In this document: positions 26,564 through 35,199 of the stretch, in pieces | Layout: each line of letters opens with the position of its first letter | How positions within the stretch are numbered: position 1 is the stretch's first letter | Virus record (IMG/VR): IMGVR_UViG_3300043409_000928 | Location: 186,001-250,000 of that record | From: a virus | DNA: 64,000 nt | Direction: 5' to 3' (one strand) | Notes under the pieces: generated by a model | Told to the model about the DNA's origin: nothing | Databases searched by the model: none | Seen by the model: the letters and a program-made list of their open reading frames with translations, nothing else | Translations under genes and position numbers: made by a program

Positions 26564-26899
26564 ATGAATATAGCAGAATTAATTAACAAATACGGATTTC
26601 CGATTATTGCCGCAGGCGGTATGGGATACCTTATTTTTTATGTATGGGAATGGGCCACAAAAGAAATTAAACCGGTACTAAGTGAAGCCAGTACAACACT
26701 TATAGCACTAATCGATCGTATACGTATGTTAGATAACGACTTAATTAGACTACAACAAAAAGTCAATACCACCTTACATTTGCGCGGCAAGATCATTGAA
26801 AGTGAGCGTGTTATGGAAGCCCACAAGGTTGACATAGAAGCAGAAAATAAATTTAAAGAAGCCATTGGTGACAGCAAGAAAGCTGGTGATACTAAGTAA
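26564..26899 (+). CDS. Small membrane protein, paralog-like to 25853-26134
   Basis: A protein of 111 residues from MNIAELINKYGFPI; the apparent earlier start is a TTG in the preceding gene. One membrane span (GFPIIAAGGMGYLIFYVWEW) is followed by a long coiled-coil (LIALIDRIRMLDNDLIRLQQK) and a charged tail. It shares GFPI-x-AA and the RxxxLDND-type coil with the 93-residue protein upstream. A holin or spanin-like role is speculative. Confidence 0.6.
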   Translation: MNIAELINKYGFPIIAAGGMGYLIFYVWEWATKEIKPVLSEASTTLIALIDRIRMLDNDLIRLQQKVNTTLHLRGKIIESERVMEAHKVDIEAENKFKEAIGDSKKAGDTK

Positions 26900-26903
26900 A
26901 TTG

Positions 26904-27611
26904 ATGAATATAATAATCTACACACTAGCATTAACCCATATTACCATCGCCTGCGTTACATTATACTTACATCGTAGTCAAGCACATAGATCAGTAACAT
27001 TTCACCCTGTTATTACTCACTTCATGCGAGCCTGGCTCTGGCTAACAACCGGAATGATTACCAAACAGTGGGTGGCTGTACACCGCAAACATCACAGATT
27101 TACAGAAGCGGAAGGTGACCCGCATAGTCCCCATGTTTATGGAATTAGTCGTGTATTCTTCAAAGGAGCCGTGTTATATCATGAAGCCAGCAAAGATAAA
27201 ACTATGGTTGATTCATACGGCGCCGGCACTCCTGACGACTGGATAGAGAAAAACATATATGCCAAGCACAGTAAACTGGGTATTGTACTAATGTTGCTGA
27301 TAGACATTTTGTTATTTGGTTGGTGGGGTTTTGTAGTATGGGGCATCCAAATGATTTGGATTCCGTTCTGGGCCGCAGGAATGATCAACGGCATCGGACA
27401 TTGGTGGGGATATAGAAATGGCGAAACTAAAGATCACAGTAGAAATATTGTGCCTTGGGATATTGTTGTTGGTGGGGAATGCCTGCATAATAACCATCAT
27501 TTGGATCCTGCTAACCCTAGACTGAGTCGTCGTTGGTTTGAGTTTGATGCAGGATGGATGTATATTACTATACTAAAATTCTTTGGGCTTGCTAAACTCC
27601 GAGCAGATTAA
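26904..27611 (+). CDS. Fatty-acid (acyl-CoA type) desaturase
   Basis: A protein of 235 residues from MNIIIYTLALTHITIAC. It has the three His boxes of membrane desaturases: HRSQAHRS (HxxxxH), HRKHHRF (HxxHH) and HNNHH (HxxHH), separated by membrane spans (LGIVLMLLIDILLFGWWGF). It is shorter than cellular enzymes of about 300 residues but keeps all the boxes, so it may be active. It would introduce double bonds into host lipids during infection, an auxiliary metabolic role. Its 3' end overlaps the convergent oxygenase gene by 20 bases. Confidence 0.88.
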   Translation: MNIIIYTLALTHITIACVTLYLHRSQAHRSVTFHPVITHFMRAWLWLTTGMITKQWVAVHRKHHRFTEAEGDPHSPHVYGISRVFFKGAVLYHEASKDKTMVDSYGAGTPDDWIEKNIYAKHSKLGIVLMLLIDILLFGWWGFVVWGIQMIWIPFWAAGMINGIGHWWGYRNGETKDHSRNIVPWDIVVGGECLHNNHHLDPANPRLSRRWFEFDAGWMYITILKFFGLAKLRAD

Positions 27612-28299
27612 AATTCTTTTCAATGTGATCCCAAACCCCTACAGGGCTTAGGGTATCAGCAAATACAAGTTGTCCACTTATAGTTAAACGAACTCCAGGG
27701 CCTTGTATTACATGATGTGGCAAGTTTGTTCTCAATAATGCGCTAGGCGTATTTGTACTGGTAGCAAATGCATAATCAGGTACACCATCCCAATTAACCC
27801 GACCTTGTTTTAAATCAGTGATCCATGGCAATAACCAATGTAGTGCATACATGCCTGGTTTGTTTATTATTTCTTTAATATACTCTTCAGTCTTTGGAAA
27901 CCAACGAATAATTCCTGGCGCACAAGCCATTTCATAATAACTTAGTCTTGCTTCTAGCACAACATCAGTGCCATCTGCCTGTTGTGTCCCATCCACATGA
28001 ATGTTTTTACCAACAGCGTCAGCCGCGCTAACAAACACAGTAAAATTACGCACTTGTAAATTTAAAGGTTTTAAAAACTCATTGGTTTGAATTAATGTGC
28101 GAGGAAGATGTGTTTTGGCATCGCGCATTGGGCTGTATAAAGCGTTGCTTCCCACATTGGCCAGCATTGTATTTTCAAAATAATTCCAAAATGCATCACG
28201 CTCAACTGGATCCATTTTTAATTCAAGCGGAAAGAAATACTCCGAATTTGCTACCGGGGTACTGTACGGATCTAATACTGTTAAATTTTTAATTCCCAT
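27592..28299 (-). CDS. 2OG-Fe(II) oxygenase-like protein
   Basis: A protein of 235 residues. NIHVDGT gives the HxD pair, and LPHHVIQGPGVRLTISGQLVF supplies a distal His followed by Arg-x-Thr/Ser for 2-oxoglutarate, the usual facial triad layout. The substrate is unknown; phage members act on nucleic acid, sugar or protein. It follows the cyclase gene by 3 bases, so it may be the last member of the curli-linked operon. Confidence 0.7.
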   Translation of the reverse strand: MGIKNLTVLDPYSTPVANSEYFFPLELKMDPVERDAFWNYFENTMLANVGSNALYSPMRDAKTHLPRTLIQTNEFLKPLNLQVRNFTVFVSAADAVGKNIHVDGTQQADGTDVVLEARLSYYEMACAPGIIRWFPKTEEYIKEIINKPGMYALHWLLPWITDLKQGRVNWDGVPDYAFATSTNTPSALLRTNLPHHVIQGPGVRLTISGQLVFADTLSPVGVWDHIEKNFNLLGV

Positions 28300-28302
28300 A
28301 CA

Positions 28303-30348
28303 CTATTTACTCGTTGCCCTGTAAGTGCCGTCCCATTCAGGCGGCAACCCTTCTTTCATTCGTTCTAGCATGGCTTCGTAGTACTTATTAAGTTCAGTTT
28401 CTTCTTTGATTAACTTTTCACAGGATTTAATAGCACGAGCCCAGTCACCGCGGTAGTATGCAGTTAGGTAAATGTCATGCAATGTGCGATTGGTATTGCC
28501 CAGTGTGAAAATCTCGACACCTTGAGTTTTACCCTTGACAGCAATGTTGTCAAGCTCTACCACCGGATACGATTCTTTGACCAACTCTGCAGTCCTTTGA
28601 CCAAGTACAATTCTGACGCCGTAGTTCTTACTCTGTCCTTCCAAGCGTGATGCCAGATTAACACCGTCGCCAAGACAAGTATAGTCAAAACGCTGATCAG
28701 ATCCCATATTACCCACCACAACACTGGCGCTATTAATCCCAAGGCCCATACCAAAAGCTGGTACGCCTTCTGCTGTAACTTCTGCATTAAATGCATCTAA
28801 ACTCTCCATCATTTCCAAAGCTGTCTTGACTGCCATGTGTGCATGACGTTCCTCATCCAACGGTGCGTTCCAGAATGCCATCTGTGCATCACCAATGTAT
28901 TTGTCAAGCGTACCGTTGTTCTCAATGATCTTTGCTGTCATAGCAGTCATGTAACGGTTCATAATTTTAGTTAGTCCCTGAACATCTCGTCCGTAGTGTT
29001 CGCTGATTGTGGTAAAGCCTCTAACGTCGGTGAACATGATACTCAGTTCGCGCTCGTCGCCACCCAACCGTAACAGTTCTGGATTTTTCTGTAGCTTGGC
29101 AACCAGTGCTGGACTAAGGTATGTGCCAAACTGTTTCTTAATCTGTTGCTTCTGTCTAAACTCTTGCACAAATCTAGCAAACAGTGCATGGCCGTACAGC
29201 ACGACACTGGCAAACACAATGTAATAGATGTCCCATAACTGACTATATTCTGCCCATAGCATCAGGCCGCCCTGGACTACTACATATACAATGCCGCCCA
29301 GCACCAGTAGAGCCGCCCAAACAGGCACCCGTGGCATAGCAAAGATAACAATAGCGGCAATGGCCACAATGACCAATAATTCAACAATATTAGACCAGCC
29401 AGGGCGACTAGGACTATTACCATCAATCAATGTTTGTATTGCACTGGCCTGTAAGTTGTGTGCCCACAACTCACCTCTGGGAGTGGCAACAATACCACCC
29501 AGTCCTTCAACTGCCAAACCAAGCACAACAATCTTACCTTTAAGGTCAATGTCTTTGCGACTTAACTCACCCAGCTCATAATGTTTAAACTCTTTGTTCC
29601 AGCGTAGCCAAACACGACCGTTGGCATCTGTTGTCACAACAGGTTGTCCAGCAATACGTATTTTCTCAACGCCTGCGTCTGACATCTTCATTTGATAACT
29701 TTGTTCTCCTGTGAACACACGGAGTGCTTCAATGGCCAAGCTTGGATAGTATTCTTTGTTTACTGTGACCACAAGTGGCATGCGTCGAACAACACCATCT
29801 ATTTCACTTGCGGCAATTGTTGTACCTACACCCCGAGCACTCTGTGCTAGTTCTGGTCTGGGACTTAGAGCGCCAGACCATTTGAATAACCAAATATAGG
29901 GATCACCGCCTATGACAGCAACTCCTCTACGAACTGCGTCTGGCTTTTTATTTTGTGTGGTTGGACTTTGTGCAATAACACTGGGTGTTTTGGCCAATGT
30001 CTTGGCCAAATCTGCATCACCATTCAAACGATCTCGTTCAGTCATAAGAATAGGAACCACAACAGTTGCGGCTCCTAGGTCATTGATTCTTTGTATTGCC
30101 AGTGCAAGTTCTCTGCGGTCCCATGGCCACTGACCATGTCGAGCCATACTTGCTTCACCAATATCTACTACAACAATTTCTTCACTGGACAAGACGCTGT
30201 CACTGGATAGTAATGTATCAAACCCCTTCAATTGCAGACTTTCAATAGCCGAAGGGTTTGATAATTTTAGCACTACCAGCAATGCGGCTGTGATTGTTAC
30301 CCAGGTCACACTAAATGGTCCAGGTATGTATTTTAAAATGTTTTTCAT
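28303..30348 (-). CDS. CHASE2-domain membrane adenylate cyclase
   Basis: A protein of 681 residues: one N-terminal span (about 14-29), an extracytoplasmic CHASE2 sensor (about 35-310, with VVVDIGEASMARHGQWPW), three spans (about 321-338, 343-362, 372-392) and a class III cyclase. Catalytic marks are complete: IMFTDVRGFT (metal Asp441), LDKYIGDAQMAFW (Lys483, Asp487), YTCLGDGVNLASRLEG (Asp561, Asn564, Arg568). Lys plus Asp at the base-reading positions points to ATP, so cAMP. Such a receptor in a phage is exceptional. In bacteria CHASE2-cyclases often sit near FecR-domain proteins, as here (32022-33125). A promoter lies upstream (30370-30398). Confidence 0.92.
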   Translation of the reverse strand: MKNILKYIPGPFSVTWVTITAALLVVLKLSNPSAIESLQLKGFDTLLSSDSVLSSEEIVVVDIGEASMARHGQWPWDRRELALAIQRINDLGAATVVVPILMTERDRLNGDADLAKTLAKTPSVIAQSPTTQNKKPDAVRRGVAVIGGDPYIWLFKWSGALSPRPELAQSARGVGTTIAASEIDGVVRRMPLVVTVNKEYYPSLAIEALRVFTGEQSYQMKMSDAGVEKIRIAGQPVVTTDANGRVWLRWNKEFKHYELGELSRKDIDLKGKIVVLGLAVEGLGGIVATPRGELWAHNLQASAIQTLIDGNSPSRPGWSNIVELLVIVAIAAIVIFAMPRVPVWAALLVLGGIVYVVVQGGLMLWAEYSQLWDIYYIVFASVVLYGHALFARFVQEFRQKQQIKKQFGTYLSPALVAKLQKNPELLRLGGDERELSIMFTDVRGFTTISEHYGRDVQGLTKIMNRYMTAMTAKIIENNGTLDKYIGDAQMAFWNAPLDEERHAHMAVKTALEMMESLDAFNAEVTAEGVPAFGMGLGINSASVVVGNMGSDQRFDYTCLGDGVNLASRLEGQSKNYGVRIVLGQRTAELVKESYPVVELDNIAVKGKTQGVEIFTLGNTNRTLHDIYLTAYYRGDWARAIKSCEKLIKEETELNKYYEAMLERMKEGLPPEWDGTYRATSK

Positions 30349-30369
30349 AATAACCTCTTAACTTTATAT

Positions 30370-30398
30370 AGTTTAACAGAGTTAGCATTGCTTGTCAA
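30370..30398 (-). promoter_or_regulatory. Sigma-70 promoter for cyclase gene
   Basis: Minus strand TTGACA (30393-30398), 17-base spacer, TAAACT (30370-30375), 21 bases before the ATG, with AAGAGG as ribosome site. The -10 matches four of six bases. It would let the cyclase be expressed early and apart from the curli genes upstream. Confidence 0.55.
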
Positions 30399-30424
30399 CA
30401 GTAGGCCCAATACTGACTCTGCAT

Positions 30425-30910
30425 TTAAGATCTGACTAGTATAGCAAAACTAAATCCAACAACAGGAATGGCCAAGGCTGAAAAACTTATAAAAATCAAG
30501 GCCCGGTCTATTAGATCTGATTTGGCCTGTATCCTGGCGTTTTCTATGTCTGCTTGTAGCTTGGCACGTTCTTTGTACATACGCACACGTTCGGCCATCA
30601 TTTCGTCCCAAACATCTTTATTACCCGACCATATCAACATTTCTTTCAATTCTTTTTCAGCATCGCGTAGGGCCTTGCTCTGCATGGCAATCTGCACAGA
30701 CATGGCTCTAATTTGTCCGTCTGTGAGAATATTTTTGCTGGTCTGTGCCGCCACATTGGCACCATGAATCTTATCGCTGTTTTCAAAGAACTTGGCAAAC
30801 TGTCCGTAGAGACTGTTGACATCTTTACCCAGTGCTATAGCTTTTTTAATATAGCTCACTGACTGCTGTGCGGCAGTGAAAGCAATACCAAGTGTAATAG
30901 GATCAATCAT
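30425..30910 (-). CDS. Tail-anchored helical protein in curli operon
   Basis: A protein of 161 residues starting MIDPITLGIAFTAAQQS. A long helical middle (AMQSKALRDAEKELKEML through RAKLQADIENARIQAK) is followed by one C-terminal membrane span (ALIFISFSALAIPVVGFSFA). No family is named. Its ATG overlaps the stop of the 52-codon gene (ATGA). Confidence 0.65.
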   Translation of the reverse strand: MIDPITLGIAFTAAQQSVSYIKKAIALGKDVNSLYGQFAKFFENSDKIHGANVAAQTSKNILTDGQIRAMSVQIAMQSKALRDAEKELKEMLIWSGNKDVWDEMMAERVRMYKERAKLQADIENARIQAKSDLIDRALIFISFSALAIPVVGFSFAILVRS

Positions 30911-31065
30911 ATTTTCTTAGGATCCTTATCTTTGGGCGGAGGCTTAGACCATTCCAAGCATACCACTTTGCGATTGTAGACATCGCCAGTCCATGTCCAT
31001 TTTACACACCTAGGCTCTTGGGCTAGCATGCCTGCTAATATCAATGAGCCTATGGCGTTAAACAT
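30907..31065 (-). CDS. Small secreted or membrane peptide in curli operon
   Basis: A 52-codon ORF: MFNAIGSLILAGMLAQEPRC begins it, then WTWTGDVYNRKVVCLEW, then a Pro/Lys-rich tail. The hydrophobic start and two Cys residues suggest an exported or membrane-anchored peptide. The start abuts the curlin-repeat gene's stop and the stop overlaps the next start, so it is surely part of the operon. The function is unknown. Confidence 0.6.
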   Translation of the reverse strand: MFNAIGSLILAGMLAQEPRCVKWTWTGDVYNRKVVCLEWSKPPPKDKDPKKI

Positions 31066-32025
31066 TTATTGTCCTTGCTGTACAATAATCTTTGGACAGC
31101 CGCCTGTGGTGGCGCAGTTGAATTGGATACTGTACGACTGGTGTGCAGAGCCGTTTCCACTTTGAGATAAACTTAGATCAACAGGCAAGCCAGTTAGGCC
31201 AATCTTGGCGGCATGATTGGCAGATCCTTCCTGTAGTATGTCTACATTCTTATTGCCACCACTGAGTGTGACATCAATATAATGATTTCCACTGTCTCGT
31301 TGTTGGATCAACAGAGAATTGTTATTGTCATTGATCCTGACCAGTACTCCTTTGACGCCGCCGGTACTTTGCTGTGTAATGTTTACTGCGTTGACATTTC
31401 CATACACGCCTAGATCTATAAAATTGTAGGCAGACGGATTGGTGGAGTTTTGATTTGTAGAAATGCTGTTGTTATTGCCAACCCCGTTGTACTTGATTTG
31501 GTTGTTTGCAGTGCCAGTCTGTTCAATGACAATGGTATTATTATTGCCAATTTGTTCCACATAGATTTGTGCATCGCTTGTGGTTCTATTCATAAAGGTG
31601 TTGACACTATTGTAAAAGTTTGTGTCTGTAACTATCACAGCAGAGGCTGAAGCACCACAGCATAAAGGAGGCGGTGGAGTAGGCGGACTGGCAAAACTGT
31701 AAAATCTTCCAGAGTCTGGAAATGCTACAGAACCATCACTGTTTGTGGTATACAGGTAGAGATAATCACTACTGGGTTGGGTAGCACGATCTATAATGTA
31801 AGTGGTTCCGAGACACTGAGAACTGGTACAGGTTGCAGACCAGCCACTTAGGTTACCAAGGCCCTGCGCCACCAATGCATCAAACTCATTGGGATTATTG
31901 CCACGGTATACAAATATGTAATCGCTACCCTGTCCACTGACATTCATTGCCGCAGGAACTGTTGTGGCCTGTACCTTGCTACCAAACCCTGCCAACAGAA
32001 ACATTAATGCAATTAAAAATTTCAT
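31066..32025 (-). CDS. Secreted curlin-repeat protein with extra N-terminal domain
   Basis: A protein of 319 residues. A Sec signal (MKFLIALMFLLAGFGSKVQA) is followed by an N-terminal domain of about 120 residues, a Pro-rich linker ending in CC, and from about 150 a series of curlin-like repeats, for example VEQIGNNNTIVIEQTGTANN and VDILQEGSANHAAKIGL. The spacing of N/Q and hydrophobic residues resembles CsgA/CsgB. It may be the fibre subunit or a nucleator. Four bases overlap the FecR gene. Confidence 0.8.
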   Translation of the reverse strand: MKFLIALMFLLAGFGSKVQATTVPAAMNVSGQGSDYIFVYRGNNPNEFDALVAQGLGNLSGWSATCTSSQCLGTTYIIDRATQPSSDYLYLYTTNSDGSVAFPDSGRFYSFASPPTPPPPLCCGASASAVIVTDTNFYNSVNTFMNRTTSDAQIYVEQIGNNNTIVIEQTGTANNQIKYNGVGNNNSISTNQNSTNPSAYNFIDLGVYGNVNAVNITQQSTGGVKGVLVRINDNNNSLLIQQRDSGNHYIDVTLSGGNKNVDILQEGSANHAAKIGLTGLPVDLSLSQSGNGSAHQSYSIQFNCATTGGCPKIIVQQGQ

Positions 32026-33125
32026 CGCCGTATGCCTGAATTTTGTTTAATAAAAACAGTTGTTGCGCCAGCTTCGCCACTGCCGATTAGGGTAGTGGCG
32101 TTGGCATCATTGTGTGTAATTGTTACAAATGTATTTGCACTGTAGCCTTGAGTTTTTACTTCTGCATAATGTTCATTTTCAGTGTTACGAAACGCAATGG
32201 CTCGCCCCCTACTGGCAGCTTCTGGCTCGGTGGGACGGTCCCATGCAATACAAACTGAAGTGGTTGCATTACAACCTGATTTGACAGCAGAGTCTGTCAA
32301 TATCATTATTCGTGCTTCTTCAATCTGTTCAGCATTTTCTTTTACTCGCTGTGCCAGACGTCGCTGTGCATCAGCTTCAATCTCAGCCAGCTCTTCTTCT
32401 CGTTTGCTTCTACCAGTTGCCACGCCAATGGCCTTGCCAATTTCCTGCGGATGCGAAATAATTAAAATATTGGTAATTTTGCTCTCTACTGTATTAATAA
32501 CAACTGGAACCGTTGGTGAAATACTTGCGCTGATAACAAAGGTTGCTTCAAATGCCTTGGTCAATGTTACACGCCCACCTGCTGTGACCACATCAATTTG
32601 TCCAACCTTACATTTATTCTCATCTAACTCAAACTGTTTGATATCTTTTTCATCTTTACAACTTGGAACTAGTACAATTAGACTTTGTCCAGTTTCATCC
32701 ACGGTCATTGTAAAGTCTGTTCCGCGAACAGCAATGTTGGCAGTGGGAGTTTGTACAGCAACTTGTTGGGGGTTTGCTTTGGCAATTTGCCCGCTGGCAT
32801 ATCGAATGGTGCCCATTGCGGCCTTAATGCTCAATTTACCAGCATCGGAATTTTTTGGATCATATACAAAGTCGTCAATTACTAACCTTGAGTTTTCAGT
32901 AATTTTAACCTTGGTATCGTCTCGGAATACAATATTGCTACTACATGCACCAGTGGTATAGGTGTCCATTGACTCTACATCTGCGCCTTTGACTCCTGTA
33001 AGTTTGGTTTTACCTCGCTGAATTTCGCAGGCCAATCCTTTGTTTTCGCTGACCGTGCCGATTATGGGTCCTGCGTGGGCCGTAGAACTTAAAATAGCAA
33101 AGCACAAAATTGCCTTTGCAAACAT
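32022..33125 (-). CDS. FecR-domain exported protein
   Basis: A protein of 367 residues. The signal peptide ends AHA (MFAKAILCFAILSSTAHAG). Residues about 55-145 match the FecR domain: CSSNIVFRDDTKVKITENSR, GKLSIKAAMGTIRYASG and NIAVRGTDFTM (the VRGT hallmark). A coiled segment follows (EEELAEIEADAQRRLAQR), then a C-terminal domain that ends VFIKQNSGIRR with a curlin-like feel. FecR-domain proteins sense or scaffold in the periplasm. It sits between two curlin-repeat genes. Confidence 0.82.
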   Translation of the reverse strand: MFAKAILCFAILSSTAHAGPIIGTVSENKGLACEIQRGKTKLTGVKGADVESMDTYTTGACSSNIVFRDDTKVKITENSRLVIDDFVYDPKNSDAGKLSIKAAMGTIRYASGQIAKANPQQVAVQTPTANIAVRGTDFTMTVDETGQSLIVLVPSCKDEKDIKQFELDENKCKVGQIDVVTAGGRVTLTKAFEATFVISASISPTVPVVINTVESKITNILIISHPQEIGKAIGVATGRSKREEELAEIEADAQRRLAQRVKENAEQIEEARIMILTDSAVKSGCNATTSVCIAWDRPTEPEAASRGRAIAFRNTENEHYAEVKTQGYSANTFVTITHNDANATTLIGSGEAGATTVFIKQNSGIRR

Positions 33126-33129
33126 GCTA

Positions 33130-33885
33130 TTACCTTGCTACGGCAGTTTTAGGGGCGGCAATAGCGGTACTACTGGTTCTAATTGTAATAGTATTTTGGT
33201 CGCCAGTTGTTTTCAAATCAACAGTGGTATCGTTTGTGCCTTGCTGTTGTGTAGTAATAGAGTTGTAATTACCAGTGATCACTTGTTTTAATAAATGGCC
33301 ATTTGCGCCAGCGGCATCAAGTTGGTCAATTTCAAGTTTATTATTATTACCAGCAATATCAATGTCACTTACACCTCTACTGCTTCGTAGTATTGATGTA
33401 ACTTCGTTGGTGTTGCCTGCAATAGCAATAGTGCTTACAACATCACTAGCAACAACTGTGGTGTCTAATATATTGGTATTTCCAAGTACTGTTTCGGTTA
33501 AAGTGTTACGCAATGCCGGTGTATTTGTATCACCGACTACCAATTTGGATGAATTGGTATTGCCAGTAATTGTACTGCTATAGATATTGGTACTGCCTCT
33601 AATGTTATACTGGTTAAGGTTGGTATCTCCAGTTTGTGTTATTGATAGTGTGTTGGCACTGCCAGTGATTGTTCCGTAGTTTGTACTGCCAGGAGTTGCA
33701 CTTGTTGTGCCGCCAACATCATTGCTACCACCCACCTGCTGAATTGCAATGGTGTTGGTATTACCAATCTGTTCAATATAAACCTTGTTTGGGCCTGTTG
33801 ATGCTGTCTGTGCAAAACTCGTAGGAACAACTACCAGTCCAACCAGTATTGCAATACTCATTGACAAAACTCTATAATTTGTCAT
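33130..33885 (-). CDS. Secreted curlin-repeat protein (CsgA/CsgB-like)
   Basis: A protein of 251 residues. The signal peptide (about 1-25, ending SFAQ) is followed by YIEQIGNTNTIAIQQVGG and at least eight further N-T-N/GNTN-containing repeats (TGDTNLNQYNI, TGNTNSSKLVV, AGNNNKLEIDQL, TGNYNSITTQQQG). This is the clearest amyloid-type subunit in the window. It has its own late-type promoter and AAGGAG site, so it may be made in bulk late in infection. Confidence 0.85.
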   Translation of the reverse strand: MTNYRVLSMSIAILVGLVVVPTSFAQTASTGPNKVYIEQIGNTNTIAIQQVGGSNDVGGTTSATPGSTNYGTITGSANTLSITQTGDTNLNQYNIRGSTNIYSSTITGNTNSSKLVVGDTNTPALRNTLTETVLGNTNILDTTVVASDVVSTIAIAGNTNEVTSILRSSRGVSDIDIAGNNNKLEIDQLDAAGANGHLLKQVITGNYNSITTQQQGTNDTTVDLKTTGDQNTITIRTSSTAIAAPKTAVAR

Positions 33886-33927
33886 AATGTGTCTCCTTGG
33901 AGTTATTACTCCATAATTTACGCTACA

Positions 33928-33935
33928 TATTTAAG
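33928..33935 (-). promoter_or_regulatory. Late-type promoter for curlin genes
   Basis: Minus strand CTTAAATA then TGTAG, 43 bases before the curlin-repeat ATG. One mismatch to TATAAATA at the second position and one at the first. Confidence 0.5.
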
Positions 33936-33962
33936 CGATCCATAGCAAAAATTAAATATCGC

Positions 33963-34010
33963 TGTTAATAATATAACATGTTAATAATTTTACATGTTAA
34001 TAATTTTACA
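33963..34010. repeat. Three tandem 16-bp repeats after csgG
   Basis: Plus-strand units TGTTAATAATATAACA, TGTTAATAATTTTACA and TGTTAATAATTTTACA follow each other without gaps, directly after the csgG stop and before the curlin promoter. They are AT-rich and each can be read as an imperfect inverted repeat. They could be protein-binding operators or a transcription pause or terminator region. Confidence 0.85.
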
Positions 34011-34011
34011 T

Positions 34012-35199
34012 TCAATTTGAGCTTGCAGGCTTATCTCTTCTTATCCATACACGAATTTTCTCAGCCAGTCCATCTAACAAACCGGGGGCGTCTTGGTCGG
34101 CTTCGGACTCGACTGCTTTGCTTTCTGATGGGCTTGCTCCGCCATTGGGCTTGTTCGGTACTGTTTGGGTTTTAACTTCTTTTTTGGGCTCGTTGTTGTT
34201 CGGAACCATGTCATTTTTTGGTGTCTCCTTAGGGGCTTCCGTTGCTGTAACTGCAACAGGTTTAGGCAGAACTATGCTTGTTGCACTGTTGGGCCCGGGA
34301 ATAGCAACTGGCTTTTCAACATGCGCCGGTAAGGGAGGCATTGATACCTCTTTCTTGTCTTGTTTAAAGCCCCAGTGGCCTTTACGAGCACCTTGTTGTA
34401 TTGTTCCAATCACTGCCGCTTGCACAGTCACATCAATTGCTCTGTTAATACTTTCATTGATACTTCCGCCAATTTCGCCTTCTATTGCCAATGCACTGGC
34501 GGCCAGCAGTGGGTCTGTGATTCCTGGGTCATTGACAAATCTTAATAATGTCAATTTGTCCATGTAACTTAACACAGTTTTAGTCACGGTAACACTGGTT
34601 AAAATTTCACCAGTACTGACACTGACAGTTCTCAAATTTACAGTAACAGTATCACTTTGATATTGAGTGGTTGCTCCAATGCCAAATACACGCATGCCAT
34701 TACCACCAGTTAATGTATTTGAATCATATCCAATGATACCACCTTCCATAATAATACCGGCAAATACCATTGGAGGCAATGGCTGTGCATCCTTACCTTG
34801 GTACAGTTCCCTGGCCTGTCGAATCATCTGTCGTTCTTTGATTAGGTTATCAATGCCAACTCTTTCAACTGGAATAAACCATCTGCCATCGCCAGAATCT
34901 TGTAGTGCTTTAATTAGATAACTTTCAGCGCCTTGTGTAACAGCACTACTCAAACTGGCAATGCCTGTTACGCTTTTGCGTTGACCAGTCTTGTCACTGA
35001 AACTGTAGACTGCAACAGGAATTGGTCCACCAACAGGTGGCAACAATATATTTTCTTTCTTCTTTAAGAATTTACTGTTTTCAACCACAGGCTCATCAAA
35101 TTGATTGCCAGTTAGTTTTTCTCGGATTGCACTACCTGTGGCACAACCTTGCAAAATTGCAATAATCACGATAAGGGGAATTAGTCGAAGTGCTGTCAT
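34012..35199 (-). CDS. csgG: CsgG curli secretion-channel lipoprotein
   Basis: A protein of 395 residues (E. coli CsgG 277). The lipobox is AILQGC with Cys19. The core matches CsgG: PIPVAVYSFSDKTGQ, RWFIPVERVGIDNLIKERQ, FAGIIMEGGIIGYDSN, RVFGIGATTQYQSDTVTV and VSTGEILTSVTVTKTVLS. CsgG forms a nonameric outer-membrane pore for curli subunits. About 110 extra C-terminal residues are Pro/Lys/Glu-rich and end in a basic helix, absent from the bacterial protein. Its ATG overlaps the csgF stop (TAATG). Confidence 0.95.
   Translation of the reverse strand: MTALRLIPLIVIIAILQGCATGSAIREKLTGNQFDEPVVENSKFLKKKENILLPPVGGPIPVAVYSFSDKTGQRKSVTGIASLSSAVTQGAESYLIKALQDSGDGRWFIPVERVGIDNLIKERQMIRQARELYQGKDAQPLPPMVFAGIIMEGGIIGYDSNTLTGGNGMRVFGIGATTQYQSDTVTVNLRTVSVSTGEILTSVTVTKTVLSYMDKLTLLRFVNDPGITDPLLAASALAIEGEIGGSINESINRAIDVTVQAAVIGTIQQGARKGHWGFKQDKKEVSMPPLPAHVEKPVAIPGPNSATSIVLPKPVAVTATEAPKETPKNDMVPNNNEPKKEVKTQTVPNKPNGGASPSESKAVESEADQDAPGLLDGLAEKIRVWIRRDKPASSN

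Noticed and set aside
32182-32961. Plus-strand open frame of 259 codons
   Set aside because: It lies wholly antisense to the FecR-domain gene, whose signal peptide and VRGT motif are clear; no ribosome site or recognisable domain.
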